Shown: positions 1-6,452, numbered from the stretch's first letter. The stretch is 9,663 bases of DNA from Lysobacterales bacterium (GCA_015494035.1 WGBZ01000271.1:1-9663), one strand, 5' to 3'. Translations and numbers: made by a program. Notes: a model not told the origin generated them from the letters alone.

Positions 1-133
1 CATAGCGAACCGTCCTGTTGAATCGTTCGATGTAGGCGTTTTGTTGTGGCTGGCCAGGCTGTATGTGTTCGATCCGAATGCCTTGTTGTTCAGCCCAGCG
101 GGTGAGTGCCGTGCTGATGTATTCCGGGCCGGT
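1..133 (-). pseudogene. IS3-family transposase (OrfB, rve domain) fragment, 5'-truncated and running off the window edge
   Basis: Read on the minus strand, about 43 codons match the end of the DDE integrase core of IS3-family OrfB transposases: GPEYISTALTRWAEQQGIR, then a stretch ending QPQQNAYIERFNRTVRY. The ERF glutamate is the family's third catalytic acid. The normal 'DNGPE' that carries the second catalytic aspartate is replaced by VTGPE, so homology begins abruptly near position 131 and the N-terminal part, with the first aspartates, is missing. The reading frame stays open into the upstream DNA (to about position 290), but that part does not look like transposase. The C-terminus lies beyond position 1. 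I infer a non-functional remnant that marks old mobile DNA at the end of the tus operon. Confidence 0.8.
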
Positions 134-287
134 GACACAAAACCCGAGACCTCGCAATCGGGTAGTAAAAAAGCCAATTCCGATGACCTGGGTAAGATTA
201 TAATGATTTGTGAGTAAACCGGAAATAGGCGCCCACTGAAAAAATTCGCTGCGCGGGTTGATTTTTGAATGAAAGATCAGCGCTTCC
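134..287 (-). mobile_element. Possible remnant of an IS-like end ending beside the tusE stop codon
   Basis: No gene is recognised here. Read on the minus strand the stretch starts at 287 with GGAAGCGCTGATC, which differs by one base from the terminal GGAAGCTCTGATC of the miniature elements found elsewhere in the window. It is preceded by CTAG (288-291), a 4-bp target of the type seen at those elements. The far boundary is not seen: around 131-134 the sequence changes into the IS3 transposase fragment. I infer one end of an IS5-type element, truncated or overwritten by IS3-related DNA. A perfect TATAAT hexamer at 199-204 has no convincing -35 partner. Confidence 0.4.
142..163 (-). terminator. 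Weak terminator-like hairpin downstream of tusE
   Basis: ACCCGA (142-147) pairs with TCGGGT (158-163) around a 10-nt loop. Read on the minus strand the hairpin is followed by TTTGTG, a short T tract. It lies about 125 bases past the tusE stop, so it could end tus transcription, but the stem is only 6 bp and the T tract is poor. Confidence 0.25.
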
Positions 288-629
288 CTAGATGCAATGT
301 GGTGGTTTGGGCAAGCCGGCATATCGGCACAGGTGCTTGATGGGGGCGTCTGGAAACAGGCGGTAGAGAAACCGGGAGTTGGCCATTTCTTCGCCGAGGT
401 TGTCGCGTATAACGCGAATAAACAGGCGCATTGGGGGTGTTTCGCCAGTTTGTGAATAGAGATCACGCAGCAGGTTGAACAAGGCCCAATGGGCTTTTGT
501 CAGTTTTACTTTGTCCCTGGCTGCCATCTGTTTGGCCAGGGCCGGTGACCAGTCTTGCCAGTTGACCAGATGGCCATGTCCGTCAAAGCCCGGGTTTGTG
601 CAGAGTGAATCTTCGTGTTGTGTTGTCAT
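288..629 (-). CDS. tusE: TusE/DsrC-family sulfur-carrier protein with two C-terminal cysteines
   Basis: This is a DsrC/TusE-family sulfur carrier of 113 residues (E. coli TusE has 109). In the tRNA 2-thiouridine pathway TusE takes persulfide sulfur from TusBCD and gives it to MnmA in the cytoplasm. Family marks are the central SRFLYRLFP block (about residues 85-93) and the C-terminal arm AGLPKPPHCI with the penultimate cysteine Cys112. Unusually, Cys101 lies exactly 11 residues before it, which is the spacing of the two redox cysteines of DsrC; E. coli TusE has only the penultimate one. The ATG is preceded by AGGA eight bases upstream. It is the last gene of tusDCBE and is separated from tusB by miniature element copy 1. 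The stop codon TAG overlaps a CTAG that borders an IS-like end. Function as TusE is favoured by operon context; a DsrC-like role is possible. Confidence 0.92.
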   Translation of the reverse strand: MTTQHEDSLCTNPGFDGHGHLVNWQDWSPALAKQMAARDKVKLTKAHWALFNLLRDLYSQTGETPPMRLFIRVIRDNLGEEMANSRFLYRLFPDAPIKHLCRYAGLPKPPHCI

Positions 630-708
630 GGTTGTTCCTGGACTTAGCGGCTTGTTGCTGCGGTAATAATTTACCAGTCATTCCCCGCAGTGTGTATCGG
701 TTTTTTTA

Positions 709-869
709 GGAAGCTCTGATCGAATCGTGACACGGCATCTTGCAGCGTAAAATCGTCCATTTCTGTGTTGCAAACCTTCGCAATAGCCTGGCTATTACGT
801 GCGGTTTGCGCCTTGAACTGAACAATTTTTACACGCAATCTGCTCGCGCCAGATTCAATCAGAGCTTCC
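709..869 (+). mobile_element. Palindromic miniature element, family A, copy 1 (161 bp)
   Basis: The element starts GGAAGCTCTGATCGAATC and ends GATTCAATCAGAGCTTCC, and is flanked by direct repeats TTTA at 705-708 and 870-873. The interior folds back on itself. GCAAACC pairs with GGTTTGC, AATAGC with GCTATT at the tip, and the outer arms pair from GTAAAA to TTTTTAC, so DNA or RNA could form one long hairpin. It encodes no transposase. It lies between tusB (stop 15 bases away) and tusE, in the tus transcript. One minus-strand frame, starting EALIESGASRL, has no stop across the whole element. Confidence 0.9.
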
Positions 870-884
870 TTTATTAACCCGGCA

Positions 885-1406
885 TTACCTTTTCCAAGTC
901 ACCGTTGGGCCGAACTTCCTGATCAAGGCAAGCAGTTGCGCATGGCCGATGAGCGTGGCACCAGTGTGTACAAAGCCCTGATCTGCCTCTGTTTCGGCTG
1001 GCTCCTGAAGAACAAACCACTGAGCCTGTTTAAGGCGTTGTTTAAGCTGTTCATGTACTGCGTGGGCAGTGGGTTGACGGGTACTGGGCACATCAGACTC
1101 GTTAGGGAACCTCTGATCGAATCGTGACACCGCATCTTGCGGCGTAAAATCGTCCATTTCTGCGTTGCAAACCTTCACAATAGCCTTGCTATTGCGTGCG
1201 GTTTGCGCCTTGAACTGAACAATTTTACACTCCAATCTGCTCGCGCCAGATTCAATCAGAGCTTCCTTAGCAAACAGCCAGTGAATCAGGCTTTTACCTG
1301 CCCCATAGCAAACGATGATATCGTCCTGGTCAACCAGCTTGAGAAAACCCAACAGGGCGTCGGCTGTTTGCTGATTGGGTTCCAGCGCGCACAAATGGAC
1401 TGTCAT
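885..1406 (-). CDS. tusB: TusB/DsrH-family sulfurtransferase subunit carrying a 55-codon in-frame element insertion
   Basis: This is the TusB (DsrH) subunit of the TusBCD persulfide-relay complex. The protein as read has 173 residues; without the insert it would have 118 (E. coli TusB 95). Residues 1-46 match the family N-terminus (MTVHLCAL, then ALLGFLKLVDQDDIIV), and the end matches its C-terminal strand and helix (LLALIRKFGPTVTW). Residues 47-101 are wholly encoded by miniature element copy 2 plus one copy of its TTAG target, and frame is kept: A46 is followed by the insert and then by Asn102, the native next residue. The insert falls in the middle of the chain, before the strand around AQWFVLQ. 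I chose ATG 1406 over an upstream start at 1544, which would overlap tusC by about 110 bases. The cysteine seen near position 20 of DsrH is not present at the matching place. Whether the protein still folds is unknown. Confidence 0.8.
   Translation of the reverse strand: MTVHLCALEPNQQTADALLGFLKLVDQDDIIVCYGAGKSLIHWLFAKEALIESGASRLECKIVQFKAQTARNSKAIVKVCNAEMDDFTPQDAVSRFDQRFPNESDVPSTRQPTAHAVHEQLKQRLKQAQWFVLQEPAETEADQGFVHTGATLIGHAQLLALIRKFGPTVTWKR
1106..1266 (+). mobile_element. Palindromic miniature element, family A, copy 2 (161 bp), inside tusB
   Basis: Same family as copy 1, about nine in ten bases identical by eye, and the same length. Its left end carries GGAACCTCTG where the others have GGAAGCTCTG. 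Direct repeats TTAG lie at 1102-1105 and 1267-1270. The net addition to the host gene is 161 + 4 = 165 bases, exactly 55 codons, and the tusB frame runs through it without a stop. The same self-complementary interior is present, so the tusB mRNA would contain a long internal hairpin. Confidence 0.92.
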
Positions 1407-1434
1407 TTGAAGTGTCCGCTTGTTATTTGCCCGT

Positions 1435-1788
1435 TCAAATTGTCCACCGGCATTCCTGCATGGCTTTTCTGAGTGCGCTGCTGGTGATATTTTCCAGGGG
1501 CACGGCCAGGTCGTTTTTTCCACGGGTTGGAGAATCCAGCACATAGAGCTTTTCGATACCGTACAGGGGCAGGGCTTTCCATCGATTTTGGAGCCGTTCC
1601 GCCGTGCCCAGGTGTGTCTGAGCCGCCGCCGGGAAAAAGACCACGGTCACGTCCCAGTCATAGCTGATCGCCGCCAGAATGGTGTCGTATTGGGTTTGGA
1701 CAACCTCACTATTTGTTGAGGCAATCAGCGCCAGGCAGCGTTTGGCCCTGTGTGTTGTCAATGGGGCTTGGGTTGGGTTTATGTCCAC
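1435..1788 (-). CDS. tusC: TusC/DsrF-family sulfurtransferase subunit
   Basis: A 117-residue subunit of the cytoplasmic TusBCD complex (DsrEFH fold), which relays sulfur from TusA to TusE. Family features are the first strand KRCLALIASTNSEV (about residues 16-30), the VTVVFFPAAA strand near 50, and the characteristic LPLYGIEKLYVLD segment near 80. The start is a GTG at 1788 that overlaps the end of tusD by 10 bases, giving a somewhat long N-terminal lead of about 15 residues; no ATG lies before the first conserved strand. The overlap and the 28-base gap to tusB imply translation from one tusDCBE mRNA. Length fits the family (E. coli TusC 119). Confidence 0.9.
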   Translation of the reverse strand: MDINPTQAPLTTHRAKRCLALIASTNSEVVQTQYDTILAAISYDWDVTVVFFPAAAQTHLGTAERLQNRWKALPLYGIEKLYVLDSPTRGKNDLAVPLENITSSALRKAMQECRWTI

Positions 1789-2135
1789 TCAACGATCCGT
1801 TCTGCGGTCTCTGTCCACTCCATCCACTGCCCCAGAGAGCCTGCCTGCACACCGGGGGGCAGGGACTTGTGTTTGTGATTTGCCAAGCGGCTGCTGCACA
1901 AGAGCACAGGAACACCTGTTGTCAGCAGTTGTCGAATGCTGTGTTGGTGGACCGTTTCCAGGGTACTTTTCAGGACATCACTCACCGCATGGCCGGTGAC
2001 AAACACGCCCAGCACTGATGTGTCCGGGGCCACCTGGGCGGTTTGTATGAAGGCCAGGGCATTTTCCCAGCACGAAGGCCCAGGGGTGGTCCGGTTGATC
2101 AGAATGGCAATAGAAAAAGTGGACGCTTGGGTCAT
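1779..2135 (-). CDS. tusD: TusD/DsrE-family sulfurtransferase subunit with active-site cysteine
   Basis: The first gene of the relay operon, encoding the subunit whose cysteine carries the persulfide in TusBCD. The protein has 118 residues from the ATG at 2135; an upstream TTG at 2147 would add four residues and I do not favour it. The N-terminal strand FSIAILINRTTPGP and the segment GVPVLLCSSRLANHK match DsrE/TusD, with Cys80 at the place of the catalytic Cys78 of E. coli TusD. The C-terminus (GSLGQWMEWTETAERIVEW) matches the family's 'GLGxLxExxxxxDRVVxF' ending. No strong ribosome-binding site is visible before the ATG. The gene diverges from bepA with 82 bases between the starts, so that gap must hold both promoters; I cannot point to convincing boxes. 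Confidence 0.9.
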   Translation of the reverse strand: MTQASTFSIAILINRTTPGPSCWENALAFIQTAQVAPDTSVLGVFVTGHAVSDVLKSTLETVHQHSIRQLLTTGVPVLLCSSRLANHKHKSLPPGVQAGSLGQWMEWTETAERIVEWT

Positions 2136-2207
2136 AATTTGATGCAATGATGGCAGCGAAATCGGGTCGGAAGCTTATGATAGGTCAAAGGTTCACGCAT
2201 TGAGCTC

Positions 2208-2213
2208 GGGAGA
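2208..2213 (+). promoter_or_regulatory. Ribosome-binding site that fixes the bepA start
   Basis: GGGAGA lies four bases before the GTG at 2218. The alternative in-frame TTG at 2200 has no such site and would put six residues ahead of the signal peptide. Confidence 0.6.
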
Positions 2214-2217
2214 AACT

Positions 2218-3720
2218 GTGAAAAAAACAAACATCATGACTGTGGTGGCCTGTATTGTAGCATTGGCGACCAGTCTGACAACGCGTGCTGAAGACCCGCC
2301 CAGGCAAACGGCAACCCATTATGGGCTACCAGAACTGGGCAGCGCCGCTGACCGGACGCTTTCACCCCAACAGGAAGCCGAATACGGGCGAATGGTCCTG
2401 AACCAGATTCGTGACTATGACCTGTTGATTACCGACCCGGTCGTACAGGACTACATTTATCACCTGGGTTATCGGCTGGCCGCGCATTCAGACAAGCCGC
2501 GGCAATCATTTCATTTCAATGTGATCAATGAACCCAGCATAAACGCCTTTGCTGTTCCTGGTGGTTATATATTCGTGCACTCGGGTTTGTTTTTGATGAG
2601 TGAGACTGAAAGTGAACTGGCGGGAGTGCTTTCGCATGAAATTGCCCACGTCACGCAACGCCACTCTTCACGCACCCTGGCAGACATGACCAAAGTCAGT
2701 GTTCCCATTCTGTTGGGGATGGTGGGTGCCCTGATCGCTTCCAAAGGCAATGGCAATGCCTCGCAGGCCATTATTGCCAGCGGACTGGGTTTGCAACAGC
2801 AGCTGGCGATCAACTTTACCCGTGATCATGAACACGAAGCCGACCGGCTTGGGATTAACACCCTGGCAAAAAGCGATCTTGACCCTTATGGCATGGCCAG
2901 TTTTTTTGGCAAAATGCTGCGGAAATACCGTGTCACGGACGAGAAGTATCAATTGCCCGAATACTTACGGACACACCCCTTGTCGGTCACCCGGGTCTCA
3001 GAAGCCAAAAACCGGGCAGAAAAAATACGCGTCCAAACCATTCAGGAATCGCCACTGTATGATTTTGCCAAGGAGCGACTGCGGGTGTTGACTGCCAGAA
3101 AACCCACTGAAGGCTTATCCTATTACCAACAATTGCCACCGGCCGGGACGCCTGCGCAACAGTATGGGTATGCGTTTGCCTTATTGCAAAACAATCAGCC
3201 CGAGCAGGCCCTGGCGATCCTCGAGAAAATACCCGTTCAGGCCGAAACCCGTTTGCTGGTGGAAAGCCTGAAAGCCGAAGCCCTTGGCCATGTGAATCCC
3301 GATAAGGCCTTCCGGAAATTTTCAGCCCTGGCCGAAGAACATAGCCAGCACCCGATTGTTCTGGTGCCTTGGATCAAGGCCTTAATGCGCACCGGCAAGC
3401 CTGTTGATGCACGCAGGGCGCGTCAACTGGCCAGAGAGCTGACATCGGCCCATCCGGACAACCCGGATTATTTTGCCGTGCTGGCAGTGGCTAATGAAAA
3501 TGCCGGTCGATCCATTGAGGCCACAGAAGCCAAGGCCCATGAACGGCACTTGAGCGGACACAACTACCAAGCGGTACTCATGCTTCGTAATCTGTTGGCA
3601 GAAAATCTGGATTACTATCAGCGCGCGCGAATTACCTCCCGGATTCATCAGTACGAACAACTGATCACCGAGCGCGAACGCCAGCGTGAGCTTGCCAAAA
3701 GTCGGCGGCCCAATGGCTGA
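2218..3720 (+). CDS. bepA: BepA-like periplasmic M48 metalloprotease with TPR domain
   Basis: Outer-membrane assembly-enhancing protease and chaperone of the periplasm (BepA, formerly YfgC), which in E. coli degrades stalled LptD and BamA intermediates. It has 500 residues from GTG 2218 (E. coli 487). Residues 1-24 form a Sec signal peptide (MKKTNIM, then a hydrophobic stretch, ending TRA before EDPP). The zinc site is HEIAH (His140, Glu141, His144) with Glu207 in the HEADRLG motif. His253 in RTHPLS matches the regulatory 'switch' histidine of E. coli BepA (His246). The C-terminal half, from about residue 300, is helical and fits the TPR repeats used for contact with the BAM complex. All catalytic residues are present, so it should be active. 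It is divergent from tusDCBE and 75 bases ahead of a rhomboid gene. Confidence 0.92.
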   Translation: MKKTNIMTVVACIVALATSLTTRAEDPPRQTATHYGLPELGSAADRTLSPQQEAEYGRMVLNQIRDYDLLITDPVVQDYIYHLGYRLAAHSDKPRQSFHFNVINEPSINAFAVPGGYIFVHSGLFLMSETESELAGVLSHEIAHVTQRHSSRTLADMTKVSVPILLGMVGALIASKGNGNASQAIIASGLGLQQQLAINFTRDHEHEADRLGINTLAKSDLDPYGMASFFGKMLRKYRVTDEKYQLPEYLRTHPLSVTRVSEAKNRAEKIRVQTIQESPLYDFAKERLRVLTARKPTEGLSYYQQLPPAGTPAQQYGYAFALLQNNQPEQALAILEKIPVQAETRLLVESLKAEALGHVNPDKAFRKFSALAEEHSQHPIVLVPWIKALMRTGKPVDARRARQLARELTSAHPDNPDYFAVLAVANENAGRSIEATEAKAHERHLSGHNYQAVLMLRNLLAENLDYYQRARITSRIHQYEQLITERERQRELAKSRRPNG

Positions 3721-3795
3721 GTTGCCCCAGAGCCATGGGCGCCAAGTCCGTGTCGGGTCGTTTTCTGTCCACCCGGTAACCAGGAAAAGCCGGTC

Positions 3796-4566
3796 ATGAT
3801 GCGTGTGCGCCAGCTGGATCCGGAATTCGCCCGGCAACGCCGAAATGGCTGGAAAAAAGCGGCAAAGTTTGCCGCCGAGCTGGTTGCCCTCATGTGGTTG
3901 CTGTGGTTGCTTGATGCGCTAACGCCCTTTACGGCCCGGTATCTGAGCATTTTTCCGCGCCAGCCCTCCGCTTTGAGCGGCATCGTTTTTGCGCCGTTGT
4001 TACACAGCGGGCTTTCGCATTTGATCAGCAACACCTTACCAGTGTTTCTGGCCGTTTTGGCCCTGTTGGGCAACTACCCCAAAATTGCGCGGCGGGTTTT
4101 GTTGTTGGCGTGGCTGGGCACAGGCGCCCTGGTGTGGTTGTTTGCGCGCTCTTCCTGGCACCTGGGTGCCAGTGGCCTGCTTTATGCCCTGTTAAGTTTT
4201 CTTTTTGTCAGTGGATTCATGCGTCGGGACACGCAATCTGTGGCCATTTCGCTGGTGTTGGTGTTCCTCTATGGTGGGCTGGTTTTTGGCGTGATTCCGG
4301 ACAAGCCGGACATTTCATGGGAGTCCCACCTGTTTGGTGTGGTGGTGGGCATTACGCTGGCCTGGTGGTATCGAAAGGAAGATCAGCCGGTGTTTCGCCG
4401 TTACGACCTGGAAGATGCTGAGGAGGAGGACCAGGACCAGGACACTATCCTGTTCAAGCCTTTGCCGGAGGAGCCCTCATCGGCGAACCCGGCGCAGGAT
4501 ACGCATCGCGATTCAATCAGAGACTCCCTTAATACCAGCCGCGCCCCGTTACCGCCCCTGGATTAA
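3796..4566 (+). CDS. Rhomboid-family intramembrane serine protease with acidic C-terminal tail
   Basis: A polytopic inner-membrane serine protease that cuts transmembrane substrates within the bilayer; the substrate is unknown. It has 256 residues with about six membrane segments between residues 26 and 192. The catalytic dyad is Ser126 in GASGLLYA and His177 in ESHLFG. The His70-His75-Asn79 triplet (HSGLSHLISN) has the same spacing as His145-His150-Asn154 of GlpG. An AGGAAA lies about 10 bases before ATG 3796; a second ATG follows at once. The tail after residue 193 is soluble and acidic (DAEEEDQDQD) and then rich in Ser, Pro and Arg. Part of it (4510-4531) closely resembles an element terminus. 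The stop codon TAA lies within the 4-bp target of the 22-bp element at 4567. Confidence 0.88.
   Translation: MMRVRQLDPEFARQRRNGWKKAAKFAAELVALMWLLWLLDALTPFTARYLSIFPRQPSALSGIVFAPLLHSGLSHLISNTLPVFLAVLALLGNYPKIARRVLLLAWLGTGALVWLFARSSWHLGASGLLYALLSFLFVSGFMRRDTQSVAISLVLVFLYGGLVFGVIPDKPDISWESHLFGVVVGITLAWWYRKEDQPVFRRYDLEDAEEEDQDQDTILFKPLPEEPSSANPAQDTHRDSIRDSLNTSRAPLPPLD
4510..4531 (+). repeat. Possible relic of a miniature-element end inside the rhomboid coding region
   Basis: GATTCAATCAGAG (4510-4522) is identical to the right terminus of the family A elements. The bases after it, ACTCCCTTA, differ from the usual CTTCC plus target by two bases. It encodes part of the unstructured tail (DSIRDSL). 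The rest of an element is not visible upstream, so this is either a recombinational relic or a coincidence. Confidence 0.35.
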
Positions 4567-4592
4567 GGAAGCTCTGCTTAGAGCTTTCTTAA
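4563..4592. mobile_element. 22-bp minimal element (ends only) with TTAA target duplication
   Basis: GGAAGCTCTG begins at 4567 and AGAGCTTTC ends at 4588, so the two termini of the miniature elements lie almost back to back with no interior. Direct repeats TTAA flank it (4563-4566, 4589-4592), and the first supplies the stop codon of the rhomboid gene. It also forms a 9-bp hairpin with one mismatch-type pair, which might act as a weak terminator between the rhomboid gene and yicC, though no T run follows. I favour an element that lost its interior. Confidence 0.65.
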
Positions 4593-4655
4593 TCACCCGG
4601 TCTTGCCGCGTGGTGTCACCCAACAGGTCAAAATGGTATCATACGCTCTTTTCCC

Positions 4656-4660
4656 GGAGG
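4656..4660 (+). promoter_or_regulatory. Ribosome-binding site that fixes the yicC start
   Basis: GGAGG lies eight bases before the ATG at 4669. This start gives the family's usual MTRSMTAFA beginning. The longer frame from TTG 4603 would add 22 residues without family resemblance. Confidence 0.7.
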
Positions 4661-4668
4661 CTGAGGCC

Positions 4669-5541
4669 ATGACCCGTTCCATGACCGCATTTGCCAGCGG
4701 CACGGCAGAAACTGAATTCGGCCGCCTGACCTGTGAGATTCGCTCGGTCAACCACCGCTTTCTTGATGCGTCTATTAAACAGCCGGATCTGCTTCGAAAA
4801 ACCGAGCCACAGATCCGCAAGTTACTGAGTAAACACCTGTCCCGGGGCAAGGTGGACGTGTTTATTCGCTTCTATCCCGATGCCCAGGCAGACATTCATG
4901 AGTTAAGCCTGAACCAGCCTTTGCTACAACAATTGCAAACCTGCGCCCATGCCATCGAAGCCAGTTTGCCGGAAAAGCCCCAGCAAATAAATGTGATTGA
5001 ACTGATGGCCTGGCCGCAACTGTTGATCCAGGCTCCGCGGGATACCACACCCCTGAATGAGGCCGTGCTGCAATTGGTGGAAAACGTGGTGCAGGAACTC
5101 AACCAGGCTCGCCAGCGCGAAGGTGAGCAGTTAAAACAGCATTTGCAGACGCGCCTGCAGGCCATACGGGACATCCATGCGCAATTGAGCCAGCATGTGG
5201 GTGATATTCAGCAGCAACTGCGTGAGAAATTGCTGACGCGATTGGCCGAGCTTGATGTGGAGTTTAATCCTGAGCGTCTGGAACAGGAACTGGCTTTTCA
5301 GTTACAGCGGTTGGACATTGCAGAAGAACTGGATCGCCTGGCCACCCATTGTGATGAAATCGAACGGGTTCTGGAAGCTGACGAGCCAGTGGGCCGCAAG
5401 CTGGATTTTCTGATTCAGGAGCTGCACCGTGAGGCCAATACCATCGGCAGCAAATCCGCAGCCATTCAGACCACCGGAGGCAGTGTTGACCTGAAAGTGG
5501 CCATTGAACAAATGCGCGAACAAGTGCAGAACATTGAATAA
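4669..5541 (+). CDS. yicC: YicC/YloC-family endoribonuclease
   Basis: YicC-family proteins are endoribonucleases that take part in RNA turnover in the cytoplasm. The protein has 290 residues (E. coli YicC 287). It starts with the conserved MTRSMTAFASG and the EIRSVNHRFLD block near residue 25, which belong to the YicC N-terminal domain. The C-terminal domain (old DUF1732) holds PVGRKLDFLIQELHREANT (about 240-258) and ends LKVAIEQMREQVQNIE, all typical. The central part (about 140-215) is rich in Gln, Leu and Glu and looks like a long helical or coiled-coil section. The next gene, gmk, starts 19 bases after the stop, so the two are probably co-transcribed; yicC and gmk are near neighbours in many bacteria. 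Confidence 0.93.
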   Translation: MTRSMTAFASGTAETEFGRLTCEIRSVNHRFLDASIKQPDLLRKTEPQIRKLLSKHLSRGKVDVFIRFYPDAQADIHELSLNQPLLQQLQTCAHAIEASLPEKPQQINVIELMAWPQLLIQAPRDTTPLNEAVLQLVENVVQELNQARQREGEQLKQHLQTRLQAIRDIHAQLSQHVGDIQQQLREKLLTRLAELDVEFNPERLEQELAFQLQRLDIAEELDRLATHCDEIERVLEADEPVGRKLDFLIQELHREANTIGSKSAAIQTTGGSVDLKVAIEQMREQVQNIE

Positions 5542-5560
5542 CACTGGATAAGGGACTCGC

Positions 5561-6199
5561 ATGCACAGTCAGTTAAAAGGCACTCTTTTTATTATTTCCG
5601 CGCCTTCCGGGGCAGGCAAGACCAGTTTGGTGAACGCTTTGGTGCGCGACACTAACCACCTCAAGCTGTCCATCTCCCACACCACGCGGGAAAAACGCCC
5701 CAACGAGATTGAAGGCTACCACTATCACTTCATCAGCGAAGACAAATTCCAACAGAAAGTGGCGGCTGGGGACTTCCTTGAACACGCTCGGGTCTTTGGC
5801 AATTTTTATGGCACGTCGCAGGATACGGTGGAGAAAATGCTGGACGAAGGCCACGACGTTATTCTTGAAATTGACTGGCAGGGCGCGCAACAGATCAAAC
5901 AGAAAATACCTGAAGCCGTCAGTATTTTTATTTTGCCACCCTCGCTGGAAGCCTTGCGTGAACGCTTGCAAAGTCGGGGCGAAGATAACGAGGAAACCAT
6001 TAACCACCGGATGGAAAAGGCCATCTCGGAGATTTCTCACTACGATGAAGCCGACTACCTGGTGATTAACGATGACTTTGAAGATGCCCTAAAAAGCCTC
6101 AAGGCCATCGTCCGCTGCCATCGCCTGCAAACCGACAAGCAGGCCATCATCAACAAATCAGTGATTGAAAGGTTGCTTAAGCCTGAATCCGCCAAGTGA
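5561..6199 (+). CDS. gmk: Guanylate kinase
   Basis: Transfers a phosphate from ATP to GMP to give GDP, an essential cytoplasmic step in guanine nucleotide synthesis. It has 212 residues (E. coli 207). The P-loop SAPSGAGKTS lies at residues 13-22. The GMP-binding part contains SHTTREKRPNEIEGYHYHF (about 39-57) with the family's conserved Arg and Tyr residues. DVILEIDWQGAQQI (about 99-112) is the Walker-B-like strand, and LQSRGEDNEETINHRM is the lid region. An AGGGA five bases before the ATG serves as ribosome-binding site. The gene usually found next, rpoZ, is not here; an element and then grxC follow. Confidence 0.97.
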   Translation: MHSQLKGTLFIISAPSGAGKTSLVNALVRDTNHLKLSISHTTREKRPNEIEGYHYHFISEDKFQQKVAAGDFLEHARVFGNFYGTSQDTVEKMLDEGHDVILEIDWQGAQQIKQKIPEAVSIFILPPSLEALRERLQSRGEDNEETINHRMEKAISEISHYDEADYLVINDDFEDALKSLKAIVRCHRLQTDKQAIINKSVIERLLKPESAK

Positions 6200-6260
6200 G
6201 TGTCGGCCTGCCGGAAGCAAGGCGACTTTCGGTCCAATGCCAAAGCGCTTACTTTTCCAA

Positions 6261-6418
6261 GGAAGCTCTGATCGAATCGTGAACTCGCTTCACATACCTG
6301 AAATGTCCGATAACTGCGTTGAAGTCCTGGTCAATAGCCCGCTATTGACTGCGAACTTCGTCTTGTTCTCGAACATTTCAGGCACAAGCTGCTTCGTCCA
6401 GACTCAATCAGGGCTACC
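6261..6418 (+). mobile_element. Palindromic miniature element, family B, copy 4 (158 bp)
   Basis: The left end GGAAGCTCTGATCGAATCGT is identical to family A for its first 20 bases or more, but the interior is different. CCTGAAATGTCCGA pairs with TCGAACATTTCAGG, and TCAATAGC with GCTATTGA at the tip. The right end is degenerate (GACTCAATCAGGGCTACC). The flanks are CCAA on the left and TTAA on the right, so no clean target duplication remains. It starts 61 bases after the gmk stop. One plus-strand frame (starting GSSDRIVNSL) is stop-free across the element and could in principle be translated if in a gene. Confidence 0.85.
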
Positions 6419-6452
6419 TTAAAGTAAAATTAACAGAGATTTAGCATTTGCT

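Noticed and set aside
885..1406. Calling tusB a pseudogene because of the insertion
   Set aside because: The frame is kept, no stop is introduced, and both flanking parts still match the family, so the sequence alone does not show loss of function.
1137..1472. Plus-strand open frame across copy 2 and the start of tusB
   Set aside because: It is antisense to tusB and begins inside the element; a similar frame in copy 5 (6950-7132) comes from the repeated sequence and not from a gene.
1407..1544. N-terminal extension of tusB to 1544
   Set aside because: It would overlap tusC by about 110 bases and the extra residues do not resemble TusB; MTVHLC at 1406 matches the family start.
2148..2217. 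Promoter boxes between tusD and bepA
   Set aside because: TATGAT (2176-2181) has no -35 partner at usable spacing and no convincing pair is seen for tusD either.
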